64,000 nucleotides of DNA from Planctomycetota bacterium (GTDB lineage: Bacteria > Planctomycetota > Planctomycetia > Pirellulales > Pirellulaceae): NCBI GenBank assembly GCA_963204915.1, contig CAUJHS010000113.1:62001-126000 (forward strand). Reading direction: 5' to 3'. The position numbers and the translations under genes were made by a program. A model generated the notes under the pieces. The model made no database searches, had not been told where the DNA came from, and was given only the letters and a program-made list of their open reading frames with translations. The first letter of the stretch is position 1; the number at the start of each line of letters is the position of its first letter. Below are positions 21,901 to 28,776 of the stretch, in pieces.

Positions 21901-23164
21901 CCTCTCCGTTAAAGGGGAAGGATCCCAGCACGGTCAACGGAAGGGCGTTCGCCGCCACGTTGACATTGAACATGCTGGAACCCACGTTGCCCGCCAGATC
22001 CGTCGCCTCGACATGCAGCGTATGCGGACCGTCCACCACTCCGGTCAAGGAAAACAATCGATCGAAATCAAAGCCAGGCGAATCCGGCGCGGCCAGGGCG
22101 ACGGGGTGACTCGCCGAGTTGTCAAAACGATAATTCAATCGCGCGCCAGACGAACCGGTCCCGTCGACGTTTCCCGTCAATCGCGAATTCCGGTGAATCG
22201 TAGCGCCTTCCAGCGGCGCAATCGGCGCGATTTCCGGCGTTTGCGTGTCGACCATTGCGTTGAATGCAACCTGGGCCGTGTTTCCCGCACCGTCTTCGAC
22301 GTTCGCCAAGACCTGGTGCATCCCATCCGGCAACGGATTCAGCGGAAAGTGAACAAGGCTTGACGCGGTGGCCGCCCCAACTTCCACGCCATCGACGAAA
22401 AGCGTAACCAAGGCGCCGGTCTCGGCGTCGACTTCGACCGTGGGATCGGAAGTGTTGGTAATGTTGTCCGAGTCATTCGCCCCGGAATCATCGCCTGCGG
22501 CCAAGCGTGCGGCGGCCGCGGTTTGCGTGTCGAGGGTAAATGTCAACTTCTTCTGCGTAACCGTGCCGCCAAAGTTTTGGGCGACGACCATTAACGTGTT
22601 TTGACCATCCGCCGAGCCGTCCTGAGGAAGCGACCCCAGCAGCGAGAAGCTACCGTCCTGTTCGACTCCAAGGCGTTGCCAAGGACCTTGGTTCACCCTC
22701 GCCAACACGCGTGCGCCCTCGGTCAAACCCTGGTCGATCTGCCCACTGATCGAGTCGTCGAATGTCAGCAGGTCGGCGTTGGTCGCGCCGCCAGGCGCGG
22801 TGTCGCGCAGTAAACCCACCTGCATTTGCAGCGCGGGTTGGCCAATGCCGGATCGTAGGTCGTTCACAATTTCCAGTAAGTCGTTGACCGTTCCCAATTC
22901 GTCGCCGTCCACGTCATACCAGGGCGGCGCCGCCGTCGGTGTTTCTGGCAACACAAAGGGGTTGCTGTCGCGCAGCGCCATCACCACGGTGAGCGCATCG
23001 GCCAAGTTGACGAAACCGGAGTCATTCACATCTTCTTGCAGCACGCGGTTCTGCCAATCGGAAGCGAGCAGGCAGCGCGTTTCCAACATTTGGCCACCAA
23101 GCACCCTGACACAGCAGCGGCGGCGAACTGCGCAGCCGCGACGAGAGATTCGCGGAGTTTTCAT
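12938..23164 (-). CDS. Giant LEPR-XLL surface protein with metallopeptidase motif (3408 aa)
   Basis: Very large secreted protein. The N-terminus (MLETRCLLASDW) matches the planctomycete LEPR-XLL signal motif, followed by a dockerin-like calcium segment (EDVNDSGFVNLADALTVV, then DVDGDELGTVNDLLEIV). Next come Ig-like repeats (about 110-520) and a CnaB/SdrD-like fold near 540-600. HEIGHTFGLKD at residues 1323-1333 is an HExxHxxGxxD zinc site with Asp as possible third ligand. Further on are choice-of-anchor D-like repeats (about 1450-1650), thrombospondin-type calcium repeats (DTDNDGLSDAAE, near 1770), LVIVD-like propeller repeats (about 1810-2020), at least four Big_5-like repeats (about 2220-2720) and a C-terminal domain. 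The ATG at 23164 is the only start that precedes the signal. Export route and substrate are unknown; proteolysis is inferred from the motif alone. Confidence 0.9.
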   Translation of the reverse strand: MKTPRISRRGCAVRRRCCVRVLGGQMLETRCLLASDWQNRVLQEDVNDSGFVNLADALTVVMALRDSNPFVLPETPTAAPPWYDVDGDELGTVNDLLEIVNDLRSGIGQPALQMQVGLLRDTAPGGATNADLLTFDDSISGQIDQGLTEGARVLARVNQGPWQRLGVEQDGSFSLLGSLPQDGSADGQNTLMVVAQNFGGTVTQKKLTFTLDTQTAAAARLAAGDDSGANDSDNITNTSDPTVEVDAETGALVTLFVDGVEVGAATASSLVHFPLNPLPDGMHQVLANVEDGAGNTAQVAFNAMVDTQTPEIAPIAPLEGATIHRNSRLTGNVDGTGSSGARLNYRFDNSASHPVALAAPDSPGFDFDRLFSLTGVVDGPHTLHVEATDLAGNVGSSMFNVNVAANALPLTVLGSFPFNGEDKIGLTVHPQVFFSKPIDGATLSAANFYATVGRDPLAATLVPAGNGMFAWMFFHDPMPPGTRVEVTVDGSSILAADDGSALDGDEDGIPGGVYRFSFETNSLEALEGTSLTGVVIDAGADLLPRTADDAPLAGVEVFLVGLDHDKRITDANGRFTFDAVPAGNVKVAINGLTAPAPTGVYFPEMVMDSFMHVGQVNTVMPGMEGVILPRLKSSILTMVDSSQMTMLSPDEDGAPDLSPEDRARLTIQIPPNSLVGHDGSMVASAPIGISTVPEELVRDMLPPGLLKHTFDITVQTMGVGNFSTPAPMTFPNVFNAAPGEQLNFLSFDHTTGLLVIEGTATVSADGATVTTDPGYGVTHPGWHGLTPQGGCGGSGGAPPIPVPASPDEVIAPPMVTALTYLKGNSPATNFATQNFNAPPRNPNVPALPPIPGCQVPRHNPNVQQQPFINVTIAVDGPLNQFAKPVAGGLPLESQSFTLSAGTNINQKFGFVPKTYTEMFGANGIAAVDRDKLMGASIKITTIEQAANGVRTRTEKTFYEYRWIEAIAAEDIFNEKRGNPFQGNIAAFHPALTNKQVGMDDGFVRHKNTDYDLPAQVQTKFVDVNNVEAFDLKSPLSGRGVADWEFDPDVDVVHGNAFDIEVVDPRVGDLKVGDLIALGRAVDRTEININTAGYQTELKRVILSLRNDGANVRYTHLGGRTRNASALFTAEFNGFLPNNRQVGPDGVMFTADDTFTGGDLDAFLEGKADELLAAVRADYNPANMTVADAITILDTDDPNDGDVTMVWEDSFQAADGSFNTAGNGSPLFGFADYDANVNKLAITIQTPGRVAADGFRGVLIGGPASREWALAHFINQSAINDGSFSVGINVNWTSPTAVLRLPPPLGTINNPVTFAEYVANTVSHEIGHTFGLKDSYRSRPVAAQNHAGCGVAPATGTNCKPNDIMRAGAEDDPDLAFARANQNLLQAAMGVHADGDLPLTAALQLYQDIFFLPRSTIGVRELVLDSSANAPELALLRNDQDFALALQDDLGLVPADGVGGQLLTETYFIENAGTAALTIHSIALAEGNRGFQLLDTASITGQTIGPGSRVPFTLQFDPITAGLANDAIMIESNAVTNDPFVLPVVARALSTAPVAQVQRVGSNNFGGLLVAGESREIAQMFEITNDGATPLEISSLILSEGGDAFSLIGVPADLSNNPILLNFGESFSFGAAFDPNQLGLLRASIDIGSNDPNQPVVRVGAVGTGVEPLPYPAWGNDFIAIETPELPASPVLYTVSDDEGNFEIFLPPETMYHLVIFDPVTGLISHGYGLTAPTGAATDVTASIVFAASLQVDSDNEGLPDDVEFALGTNAARRDTDNDGLSDAAEVEQGLNPLDGVAFPTGVIGSLNLNFGPVEVLVEPALDQSGRLLAYLPTSNRGLSIVEVTNPTTPILLSDFDLSGDNQDVSLDRELGFAAVAAGNVGMHILDVNNPAQPRRLSTTLFPARHVEVIGGIAYTAESNRLRTFDLLSGAVIQTLELTDTATINALAREGQFLYAINSGNRVHVIEAQAGMLSQRGSLQLPNFVLSEFEAGNGVLYIPNGAFVGGFLTVDVSNPDQPQLISESDVVFPNIAPQRAIAPNGSGLAVLVGTINAQNVLDVMEVSDLADTNEFITRFNLPRLPLDVAVAGGMAFVADPFGLRIVNYLPFDTQNSPPTVSLSSAATDQAPQTPGLQVVEGSTVPIRVDATDDVQVRRVELLVDGEVVQADATFPFDFAVTAPRIAPQDNSFSVQVRATDTGGNQALSAFLTIDLLEDDMPPQVTFTNPNAGAVILNRPPVFVGFSDAMDPALLNSANVELLHLGLNGQVGGGDDVEIPVDSLNLTGGGRLLSITPQRPIPPGPYRLTIDHTILADLSGNLLEQSVELLFAYESSFALAPPSVIATNPTPGAQLNASPPVVTLTVDQTLDPTFTQVSDFLLREAGVDRQLGTNDDVTIALGAVALQNSNTRVAVTPATLLTPGSYRFTAFSEGVVSVAQNPLDGEFTGAFPSGDNVLGGDFTFDFDILPVQVIGATPAPNAKVAPPNEVQILFAQAVNPALAAPGDFDLRAAGDDMQFNTGDDVIASFDSLVFAPDRLSLTLNVNGLLPLGTYRLTAPANRLRDAAGNSLDGEFSGMFPTGNGQAGGDFMYTFDVVPPRVIAAIPLPDSRLPSIDQISLTFDRPMDDMSIPDPTFFVTGDGADDQFDTADDVIVSVLSISFDAQKTRVTLNLAGILDVDQYRVVAASTGLRDLSGVELDGEFSGVFPSGDGTAGGDFSYQFEVEQITPATVMREVAGRAMQFLRAVIHPTSGLPYNEARQSELDADGPFASDFFVPAQVGNFLAAAIQSNQLRRSSLTTPFTAGYSDEELIDQLELTVGSLETILSTPGRVYEDMATGAKALYQVYDTATATPRDGAFDRIVSLLDNVQLLAGLHATVGFLVSDFPDTDPELVDRAGQLVSQINGLLSQFNVAMWLDNGVLRIGDTEDPSGGPMLDRITSEGRLAPVIGLGRGELTPLEFSANMQRMIFESKQGASLGGVEVEKLPFFGTALEAFYPTTFLGLETQSQYFRNTLRPLSEAWLEVAGAAGRPAGATGIANGFGQFVVFGASPSEGLPQQRDAMVGIPPAAGMMAGALGTTDAIANLLDSVMALQGSGLFDSNFGVPNYQDFGSGLVDATDPVYGTLEVSQMSASLLNRLLAGGTLQFYLTRNPQMNNAMIEYFGHINSREAEFSPVGDGMEIARSAAGGDAVWHLEDVGDLVEYTVSFPFSASLQMILRYSNDDTGAGDTITVLVNGAPIGSIFTMNTGDWNVFTTSMPPLAIPMQTGLVTIGLRLDATDGFGVDLDRFRIGFFQQGGGAEAEGEFDPLEVAPWDPFAGRQAPLNFDASTIFVSSRSIEAEPEEELGEANPLGGTAPFSAIASSSPARGSQGLEAGAWSDEDPWSTWRHDVDDFFAHLEAPFQDLRKSSQNISR
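15000..16500 (-). repeat. Tandem Big_5-like repeats inside the giant gene
   Basis: A roughly 128-residue unit recurs at about 385-nt spacing. Each copy ends in a near-identical signature: DGEFTGAFPSGDNVLGGDF (around 15830), DGEFSGMFPTGNGQAGGDF (around 15440) and DGEFSGVFPSGDGTAGGDF (around 15060). A more diverged copy lies near 16200-16500. Each begins with P-VI-A-P-P, a bacterial Ig-like fold with a calcium-type DxxFDTADDV loop. The similarity suggests recent internal duplication. Confidence 0.75.
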
Positions 23165-23593
23165 AAGATACGCTGAGCGTGAGCGAAACGGCGTAAAGAA
23201 ACGCCAACCGAGCCAGACAAAACCGCTAGAAGAAACGTTGGCCCTGACCGAAGACGCAAAGAAAAAAAGGAGACCTCGGCGTCACCGAGGAGGTCGCGCT
23301 GGTAACTCAATCAAGAGGCGCGTGGCGCAAGCGCGCAACTTTAGCTTCACTAGTTGTGAGCATAGCCACTTTTTGGCGTTTTGCAACAGAAATAAGAGGG
23401 GGGCCAATCGGGACCGAAACACCCGTGTCAAAACAGGCTGTCGATTCACCGTGACGAAAGAAGCGAAGCAAAGACGCCGAGACGCCGACACTTCGAACGA
23501 AGCGAGTCTCATCGTACATCGGCCGTCGAGCAATGAAGTGAGATAGCTCTAACGAGGTACAACAACGCCGAGTTACAAGCGGCGACCTCACGA
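23165..23593. other. Intergenic region between the CHAT gene and the giant gene
   Basis: No gene is seen. It must hold the promoter of the giant gene. It contains a hairpin with an adjoining T-run on the minus strand at 23262-23291, listed separately. Confidence 0.5.
23262..23291 (-). terminator. Hairpin plus T-run, candidate terminator of the CHAT unit
   Basis: Read on the minus strand, CCTCGG TGACG CCGAGG is followed by TCTCC and a run of seven T. It lies about 300 nt after the CHAT stop and about 100 nt before the giant gene start, so it could instead sit in the leader of the giant gene. Confidence 0.45.
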
Positions 23594-26500
23594 CTATTTT
23601 CCCGTCACCGTAAACGCAGCCCAGTAGAACGGGTGCGCCGCTTCGAACCGTTCGCGCCGATTGGCGATGCGCTCGAGTTGCGCGGCGCGCAGCGCGGCGG
23701 ACTTCGCCTTCCCGTCGGCAAGCTGCTCGAAGAACGACTTCATCAGCCGGGCCGTTTCCAAATCGGGCACACTCCACAAACTGGCGACCACCGCTTCCGC
23801 GCCGGCCAGTTGAAAGGCTTGCCGTAAACCGGCGACCCCTTCGCCATTTCGCACTTCGCCCACGCCTGTTTCGCAGGCGCTGAGGACGACGAGCTTCGTG
23901 CCGCGGAGGTCGCTTCCTACAATCTCGAGTCCCGTCAACACGCCGTCGTCGCCGTCCCGCGCGGCGTGAAGCTGGTTGCATCCGGCCAACACCAGTCCAC
24001 AGCGCAACAGTGGGTTCTCCAACGTTTTGCCTTCGACGGTCAACACCGTGGATCGCACCGACTCCGTCAGAGCTTGCGATTCAAGCAATGGCGTTTCTTG
24101 GTCCTTGAGGAAGAATCCGTGGGTCGAAAGCGTGAGCACCAGGGGCCGGCCAGCAGCCTTGAAAATGGCTTCTTGGGCGTCAGCGCCGGTGTACACCCGC
24201 GGCGCGGCGCCAGAAAATTGCTCGATGCTGGGAACGATGGCCCGCGCTTCGGAGGCTGTCGCCGGCAGCCGCGCGAAACGCGGCAGCCTGGCGATGCTCC
24301 CGCCGCGTCGTTGGATCGCATCGGGGGCTGACCGCGGCGAGGAACCGGACGCCGTGGAATTTGGTTCGGCATCGAAATCGGGATCGGCCAGCACCAAGGG
24401 CGCTTCGGGCTGGTTGCTGGGCGCCGCGGGAATAGCCAGTTCGCGGCCGCTTACGACATGGGTAATTTCGTGATCTTCCACGGCATAGCGTCCGTCGGGC
24501 AGGGGCAGCGCCGCCCAAGGAGCCAGCCAGAGCGCGCCGTCCGGTGACACGATCCAATGTCGCTGCTTGCCGATGTGCGGCAACAAAGGATGAAGCACCC
24601 GTTGCGATAGCGCTTGCAGCGGACGGCGAACGGCTTGCTCCGCTTCGGATTCGCCGTTCTTGGAGATGGCCGCAGGCGCCGCATCGAGCGCCCGCCGCGC
24701 GCTTTGGAGGGCCTGTTCGATTGGCGCCGCAGGGCCGAGATCAATGAGCCGCGTATCCCCCTCGTTGCTGGGAAAGATGAGCCACGCCGCGTACCGGCCG
24801 TCTTGTTCACGTTTAGCGACGAAGTCATAGAGATCGAAGCGCGCGATCTCGATCAGCACCGCGCCGGCAGGCAGGGCGCGGCGCACGGCATCCAATTCGA
24901 TCCAAGGATCATCGGCAGACACAGTTCCCGTCAATTGCCCCAACTCGGCGGAGAGTCGCCTCTCGCGCTCCTCCAACACTCGAATCTGGCGGGCGCGCAA
25001 TGCTGCTTCGTCGGAATTGGAAGCGGTGCGGAACGTCCACACGGCCAGTTGTTCCCGAACCCCAACCAGTTCTCTCGCGAGCGCCGCCTGTTGCGGATCG
25101 CCGACCGCGCGGGCCAGCAGCGCGCGTTGGGCGAGCGTTTGTTGCGCCAGTCCCTTGCTATTGATTAGCCAACTCGCCGAACGGGCGGCCAGCAGAGCAT
25201 CATCGCGCCGGAACCATCCTAGCGAGCACGCCAAGTGCAGGTTGTGCACATCGGCCGCTTTGAGAAAGGAAAGTTGTTCGCGCTCGGGCAAGCCGAGCAA
25301 CACGCGCTCGACGTGACGACGGACCACGCGGCGGCTGCGATCGAAGTTCTCGGCCGCCCCCGCCCATTGGCCTTGATACGCCTGCGCCAAGCCGATATTG
25401 CGATAGCTCTGCGCCACATCGGGATGATTTTCCCCCAGCAGCGATGTGCGCAGCGTTAACGCTTGCTTGTGGAACTGCTCCGACTTGTCGAGATCGTCGA
25501 GTCCATGGTAAAGGTTTCCCAGGTTGTTCAGCGCCGTCGCGACATCAGGATGGCTTTTCCCCAGCCGCCGTTCCTTGATCTTCCAACTTCGCACGGCCAA
25601 CGGTTCGGCGCGGGTGAATTGATGGTTGTCTTGATAGAGGTTGGCCAGGTTGTTGAGCGTCCACGCCACCTTGAGATCATCTTCGCCTAACTCGGCTTCT
25701 GCGATCTTCAGGCAACGCAACAAGAACTCCTCGGCTTGCGCCGCGCGGTTCGTCTCTTGGTACACCTGCGCCAGCGTGGCCAGAACGCTCACCGCACGCA
25801 CATGGTCTTTGCCGAAGCGGTGTTCGACGATGGCGAGCGCGCGCACGAGCGATGGCTCCGCGTCGGCGTACTGCCCCAACGCGATAGCGACGTTCGCCAA
25901 CTCGACTAAAGTCTTGGCGATATCGGGATGGTCCTTGTCGAGTTGGGCCTCCTCGATGGCCAAAGACCGTCGCAAGAGCACGTCGGCCTGAGCAAATTCG
26001 CCGCGCAATTGGCATAGGATCGCCAGGTTATACAGACTTGACGCGACGACCAAATCGTCCTTACCGAACTTCTCCGTCCGGATCGCCAGGCTACGCCGAA
26101 ACGCTTGCTCCGCCTCGCCGTAGCGTCCCACATCTTGCAGGAGCAATCCCAGGTTGTTCAGCGTTTGAGCAACGGCCGGATCGTCGGGGCCATAGTAATT
26201 CTCCCGCGCCTTCAAACATTCCCGGTGCAGTTGTTCGGCTTCTTCGTAGCGACCCAGCAGGGTGTACACGTTGGCCAGGCTATTGCGGGTGGAAACGGTG
26301 TCGATGTGTCCCTTGCCGCGGGCAGCATCCACAATTTCCATCGCTCGCAGATAACAAGACTCCGCCTCGCGATAGCGTCCCAGTTCTTGATAGACATTCG
26401 CCAAGTTATGAATCACCGCGCCCGTACTGTAGCTTTGCGCCCCGAACACCTCGGGCGCCAACTCCACGACGCGCTCATACAGCGCGGCCGCCTGCGCGTA

Positions 26501-26866
26501 GTCGCCTTGCGCAGAAAGTGCGTCGGCCTGCTGCATCGCCGCGGCTAATTCCGCTTTGGGATTGGCGGATCGCGCCCTCGCAGCCGCCGTGGTCGGCTGC
26601 ACATGTCTTCGGCTAATCCATCCCTCGATAAACTGGCCGTCGCGCGAGCTGCGGACGAGGAGCCATTCGCCTTGTGCGCGTAGGACCGGAAGCCGTTCGC
26701 CTTGCCGTACGCGGGCGACCAACTCTCGTCCGTTTTGCAGCGGAGCGTTGTTGGTGACGACAACCACCGATTGCGGCGCGGCGTCCTGCGCCGCCAGGGC
26801 CGAGATGACGACCACCCAAGCCAAGAGCCCCACAATCGGCTTGCACTTTCGAGGATGAAGGTACAT
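23594..26866 (-). CDS. Exported SH3-TPR-CHAT protein (caspase-like peptidase fold)
   Basis: 1090-aa protein. Residues 1-27 form a signal peptide (GLLAWVVVISALAAQDA). An SH3-like domain follows (VARVRQGERLPVLRAQGEWLLVR ... GWISRRHV, about 30-92). About ten tetratricopeptide repeats of kinesin-light-chain type (A-TLNNLG-LY-G, 42-residue period) span about 110-530, then a helical region. The CHAT domain covers about 740-1090. The presumed catalytic pair is present: His916 in LTLSTHGFFL and Cys998 in LSACETGVGE. The closing GLRQAFQLAGAEAVVASLWSVPD is classic CHAT. Family members are caspase/separase-like proteases, for example TPR-CHAT of type III-E CRISPR and HetF-like proteins, but this one is predicted to be exported. 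It lies 50 bp downstream of an unrecognised exported protein, likely its operon partner. Confidence 0.93.
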   Translation of the reverse strand: MYLHPRKCKPIVGLLAWVVVISALAAQDAAPQSVVVVTNNAPLQNGRELVARVRQGERLPVLRAQGEWLLVRSSRDGQFIEGWISRRHVQPTTAAARARSANPKAELAAAMQQADALSAQGDYAQAAALYERVVELAPEVFGAQSYSTGAVIHNLANVYQELGRYREAESCYLRAMEIVDAARGKGHIDTVSTRNSLANVYTLLGRYEEAEQLHRECLKARENYYGPDDPAVAQTLNNLGLLLQDVGRYGEAEQAFRRSLAIRTEKFGKDDLVVASSLYNLAILCQLRGEFAQADVLLRRSLAIEEAQLDKDHPDIAKTLVELANVAIALGQYADAEPSLVRALAIVEHRFGKDHVRAVSVLATLAQVYQETNRAAQAEEFLLRCLKIAEAELGEDDLKVAWTLNNLANLYQDNHQFTRAEPLAVRSWKIKERRLGKSHPDVATALNNLGNLYHGLDDLDKSEQFHKQALTLRTSLLGENHPDVAQSYRNIGLAQAYQGQWAGAAENFDRSRRVVRRHVERVLLGLPEREQLSFLKAADVHNLHLACSLGWFRRDDALLAARSASWLINSKGLAQQTLAQRALLARAVGDPQQAALARELVGVREQLAVWTFRTASNSDEAALRARQIRVLEERERRLSAELGQLTGTVSADDPWIELDAVRRALPAGAVLIEIARFDLYDFVAKREQDGRYAAWLIFPSNEGDTRLIDLGPAAPIEQALQSARRALDAAPAAISKNGESEAEQAVRRPLQALSQRVLHPLLPHIGKQRHWIVSPDGALWLAPWAALPLPDGRYAVEDHEITHVVSGRELAIPAAPSNQPEAPLVLADPDFDAEPNSTASGSSPRSAPDAIQRRGGSIARLPRFARLPATASEARAIVPSIEQFSGAAPRVYTGADAQEAIFKAAGRPLVLTLSTHGFFLKDQETPLLESQALTESVRSTVLTVEGKTLENPLLRCGLVLAGCNQLHAARDGDDGVLTGLEIVGSDLRGTKLVVLSACETGVGEVRNGEGVAGLRQAFQLAGAEAVVASLWSVPDLETARLMKSFFEQLADGKAKSAALRAAQLERIANRRERFEAAHPFYWAAFTVTGK

Positions 26867-26916
26867 TCGGCCGCTCCTTGTATGGGTCTGGGCTGGCGAA
26901 AACTCGCAACGCCCAG

Positions 26917-28326
26917 CTATTGGCGTTGAGGTTGGTAGTAGCGAATCGCGGCGGTCATAACCGGCGTGGGATTGGGGGTGAACTCGACGATGCGAATGCC
27001 GCCCTTGGCCTCGGTTCCCGATTCAATCAAGCCGCGCGTGCGGCCGCCGCCACGCGCGCCGCCGCGGAGTTGTTCTTTGAGCGCCCCGAGCGTCGCCGGC
27101 GCCGTGGCGGGAAACGCGCTGCGCGTCATCGCCAGCAGATCTTCATCTTCTTCGCTCAACAGTTCCGCCGGAGGCAGATCTTCCGGAACGGCTTCGCGAA
27201 ACACCGTGATCGAGATCATGCCTACATCGACGCCGTAGTTCAGTTCGCTGGCCAGCGACTCATCGTCCGACAGCACGCGAAAAGCCTCGTAGGTCTTGTC
27301 CGACTTCTGATAGCCGCGAATGACAATCGGTGGAGCGCCGGGTTCAAGGATCCACTTGCGGCAGTCGAGGTCGCGTTTGCGCTCACGGAAAAGCGTGTTC
27401 TCGCCGTTGACTTTGATGACCACCGCCAGGCGTTCGTCGGTTACTTGTGAGTTTCGCCGCAGTGTGAGCGTCACCGTTTCCTTTTCATTCGGTTCGGGGA
27501 TCTGCGCCTCGCCATTGCGAAACTCGATCGCCACATTACGGCCGTCGTAGGACACGTCGAGCGACACGGGCGCCTTGGCGTCCTGCAGCGGATGGACGAC
27601 CTTTTGTGTTTTGACTTCCAGCGCTGTTTGGACCAGTTGCGTCTCGGTCAACTTCGGTGCACCGTCGTCAAATGCTCCTCGCAACGCGAAGCTTTCCCCT
27701 ATCTCGCTGAGCGCATCGATGCCGACCTCCGCTTGGAGCACCGGCGCCGCGCGTTTCAACTCGCCGCCTTGTCGATCGAAGACGAGGATGCCGATGTTCA
27801 TCTCGCGCAGGTCGGCGCTGATCACGGCCAGGCCGGTGATGAACGCATCCGGCGTAACCTCAGGGGGAGGATTGCCCCACGCGAGCGGATAGGCGGCTTC
27901 GAAAAGCCGTTGGCGCCCTTCTTCCGTCGTATGATTCGCTCCGGGCGTTTGCGCCGCGACGGCGCTCGCGTTACGCACAATGCCAATCGGCCCTGCCCCC
28001 ACCGCTTTGTTGTTCAAGATCAACGCCGCCTCTAACCGCTCGGCGAGGAATGTGTTCAACGTTCCCACGCGGTCGCTGATTCTCTCATTCCCTTTCCGCA
28101 CTCGAAACTTGAGCACGCCGATGTTCTGATAGCCTTGCTCGCGGCAATACTCCAACACCGCTGGCGCACTGCGCAGCAGTTCGCGTTCAACCGTCTCGCC
28201 CTGCGCCGGCCGCTCGATTTGCAGCAGCGTCAGACTCACGCTGACGGTTGTCAACATGTGCACAAACCATGCAGCGCGCCGGTTGGCGCTCGCGCGCCTT
28301 ACTTGCCTTTCCCCTCGAACATGCAT
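26917..28326 (-). CDS. Exported protein of unknown function, operon partner of the CHAT protein
   Basis: I do not recognise the family. The 469-aa protein has an N-terminal export signal (MLTTVSVSLTLLQIERPAQG). A following alpha/beta segment, YQNIGVLKFRVRKGNERISDRVGTLNTFLAERLE, superficially resembles CsgG/LpoB-type proteins (a short guess, not a call). Repeated VDVSYDGRNVAIEFR and TVTLTLRRNSQVTDERLAVVIKVNG stretches look like beta-sandwich domains. The C-terminus is Gly/Arg-rich. The start at 28326 is selected because GAGGAG lies 10 nt upstream; the GTG at 28344 overlaps that site. The stop is 50 bp before the CHAT gene, so the two are probably co-translated. It may be a substrate, inhibitor or carrier of the CHAT protein, which is inference. 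Confidence 0.8.
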   Translation of the reverse strand: MHVRGERQVRRASANRRAAWFVHMLTTVSVSLTLLQIERPAQGETVERELLRSAPAVLEYCREQGYQNIGVLKFRVRKGNERISDRVGTLNTFLAERLEAALILNNKAVGAGPIGIVRNASAVAAQTPGANHTTEEGRQRLFEAAYPLAWGNPPPEVTPDAFITGLAVISADLREMNIGILVFDRQGGELKRAAPVLQAEVGIDALSEIGESFALRGAFDDGAPKLTETQLVQTALEVKTQKVVHPLQDAKAPVSLDVSYDGRNVAIEFRNGEAQIPEPNEKETVTLTLRRNSQVTDERLAVVIKVNGENTLFRERKRDLDCRKWILEPGAPPIVIRGYQKSDKTYEAFRVLSDDESLASELNYGVDVGMISITVFREAVPEDLPPAELLSEEDEDLLAMTRSAFPATAPATLGALKEQLRGGARGGGRTRGLIESGTEAKGGIRIVEFTPNPTPVMTAAIRYYQPQRQ

Positions 28327-28776
28327 AACCGAAGGACTCCTCACAAGTTACCAAGGGCTAATTGGTGAATCCGTAAATCGGACGAAAACCGGTCGGCAAC
28401 GCCAGGCATTTTCCTGCAACGCCAATCACGAGTGACTCGGTCTTGTCGCCATCGTTCGCGAACCCGCGAATCACGCGGAGAAGAAAAAAACGTGCGTTCC
28501 GATGATCGGCGATTCGGTTCCACGATCGCGCGTGGCCGCAGACGACTGACCAATTGTGGACGGTTTTGCCCCCGGGACGCAAGAACTTGCCCATCGAACT
28601 TCCCGTGGGCAAAAGCGGTACTGAGAAGAGAAGTGCATCGGGAGTGCCGGACTTCGCGGGTCACGATGTCGGATCACGGCCCAAGGAGACAGTGATCGGC
28701 GGGCATACAACTACTCGGCCAGGGCATAGTTTGAGCGCCAGCACCAACACGCCGAAGCCCTTACGCCTGTTCGGAG
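28327..28776. other. Intergenic region upstream of the CHAT/partner unit
   Basis: 450 bp with no supported gene; short frames on both strands lack start sites. It separates the kinase from the CHAT pair, so a separate promoter is likely here. I cannot identify it with confidence. Confidence 0.45.
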
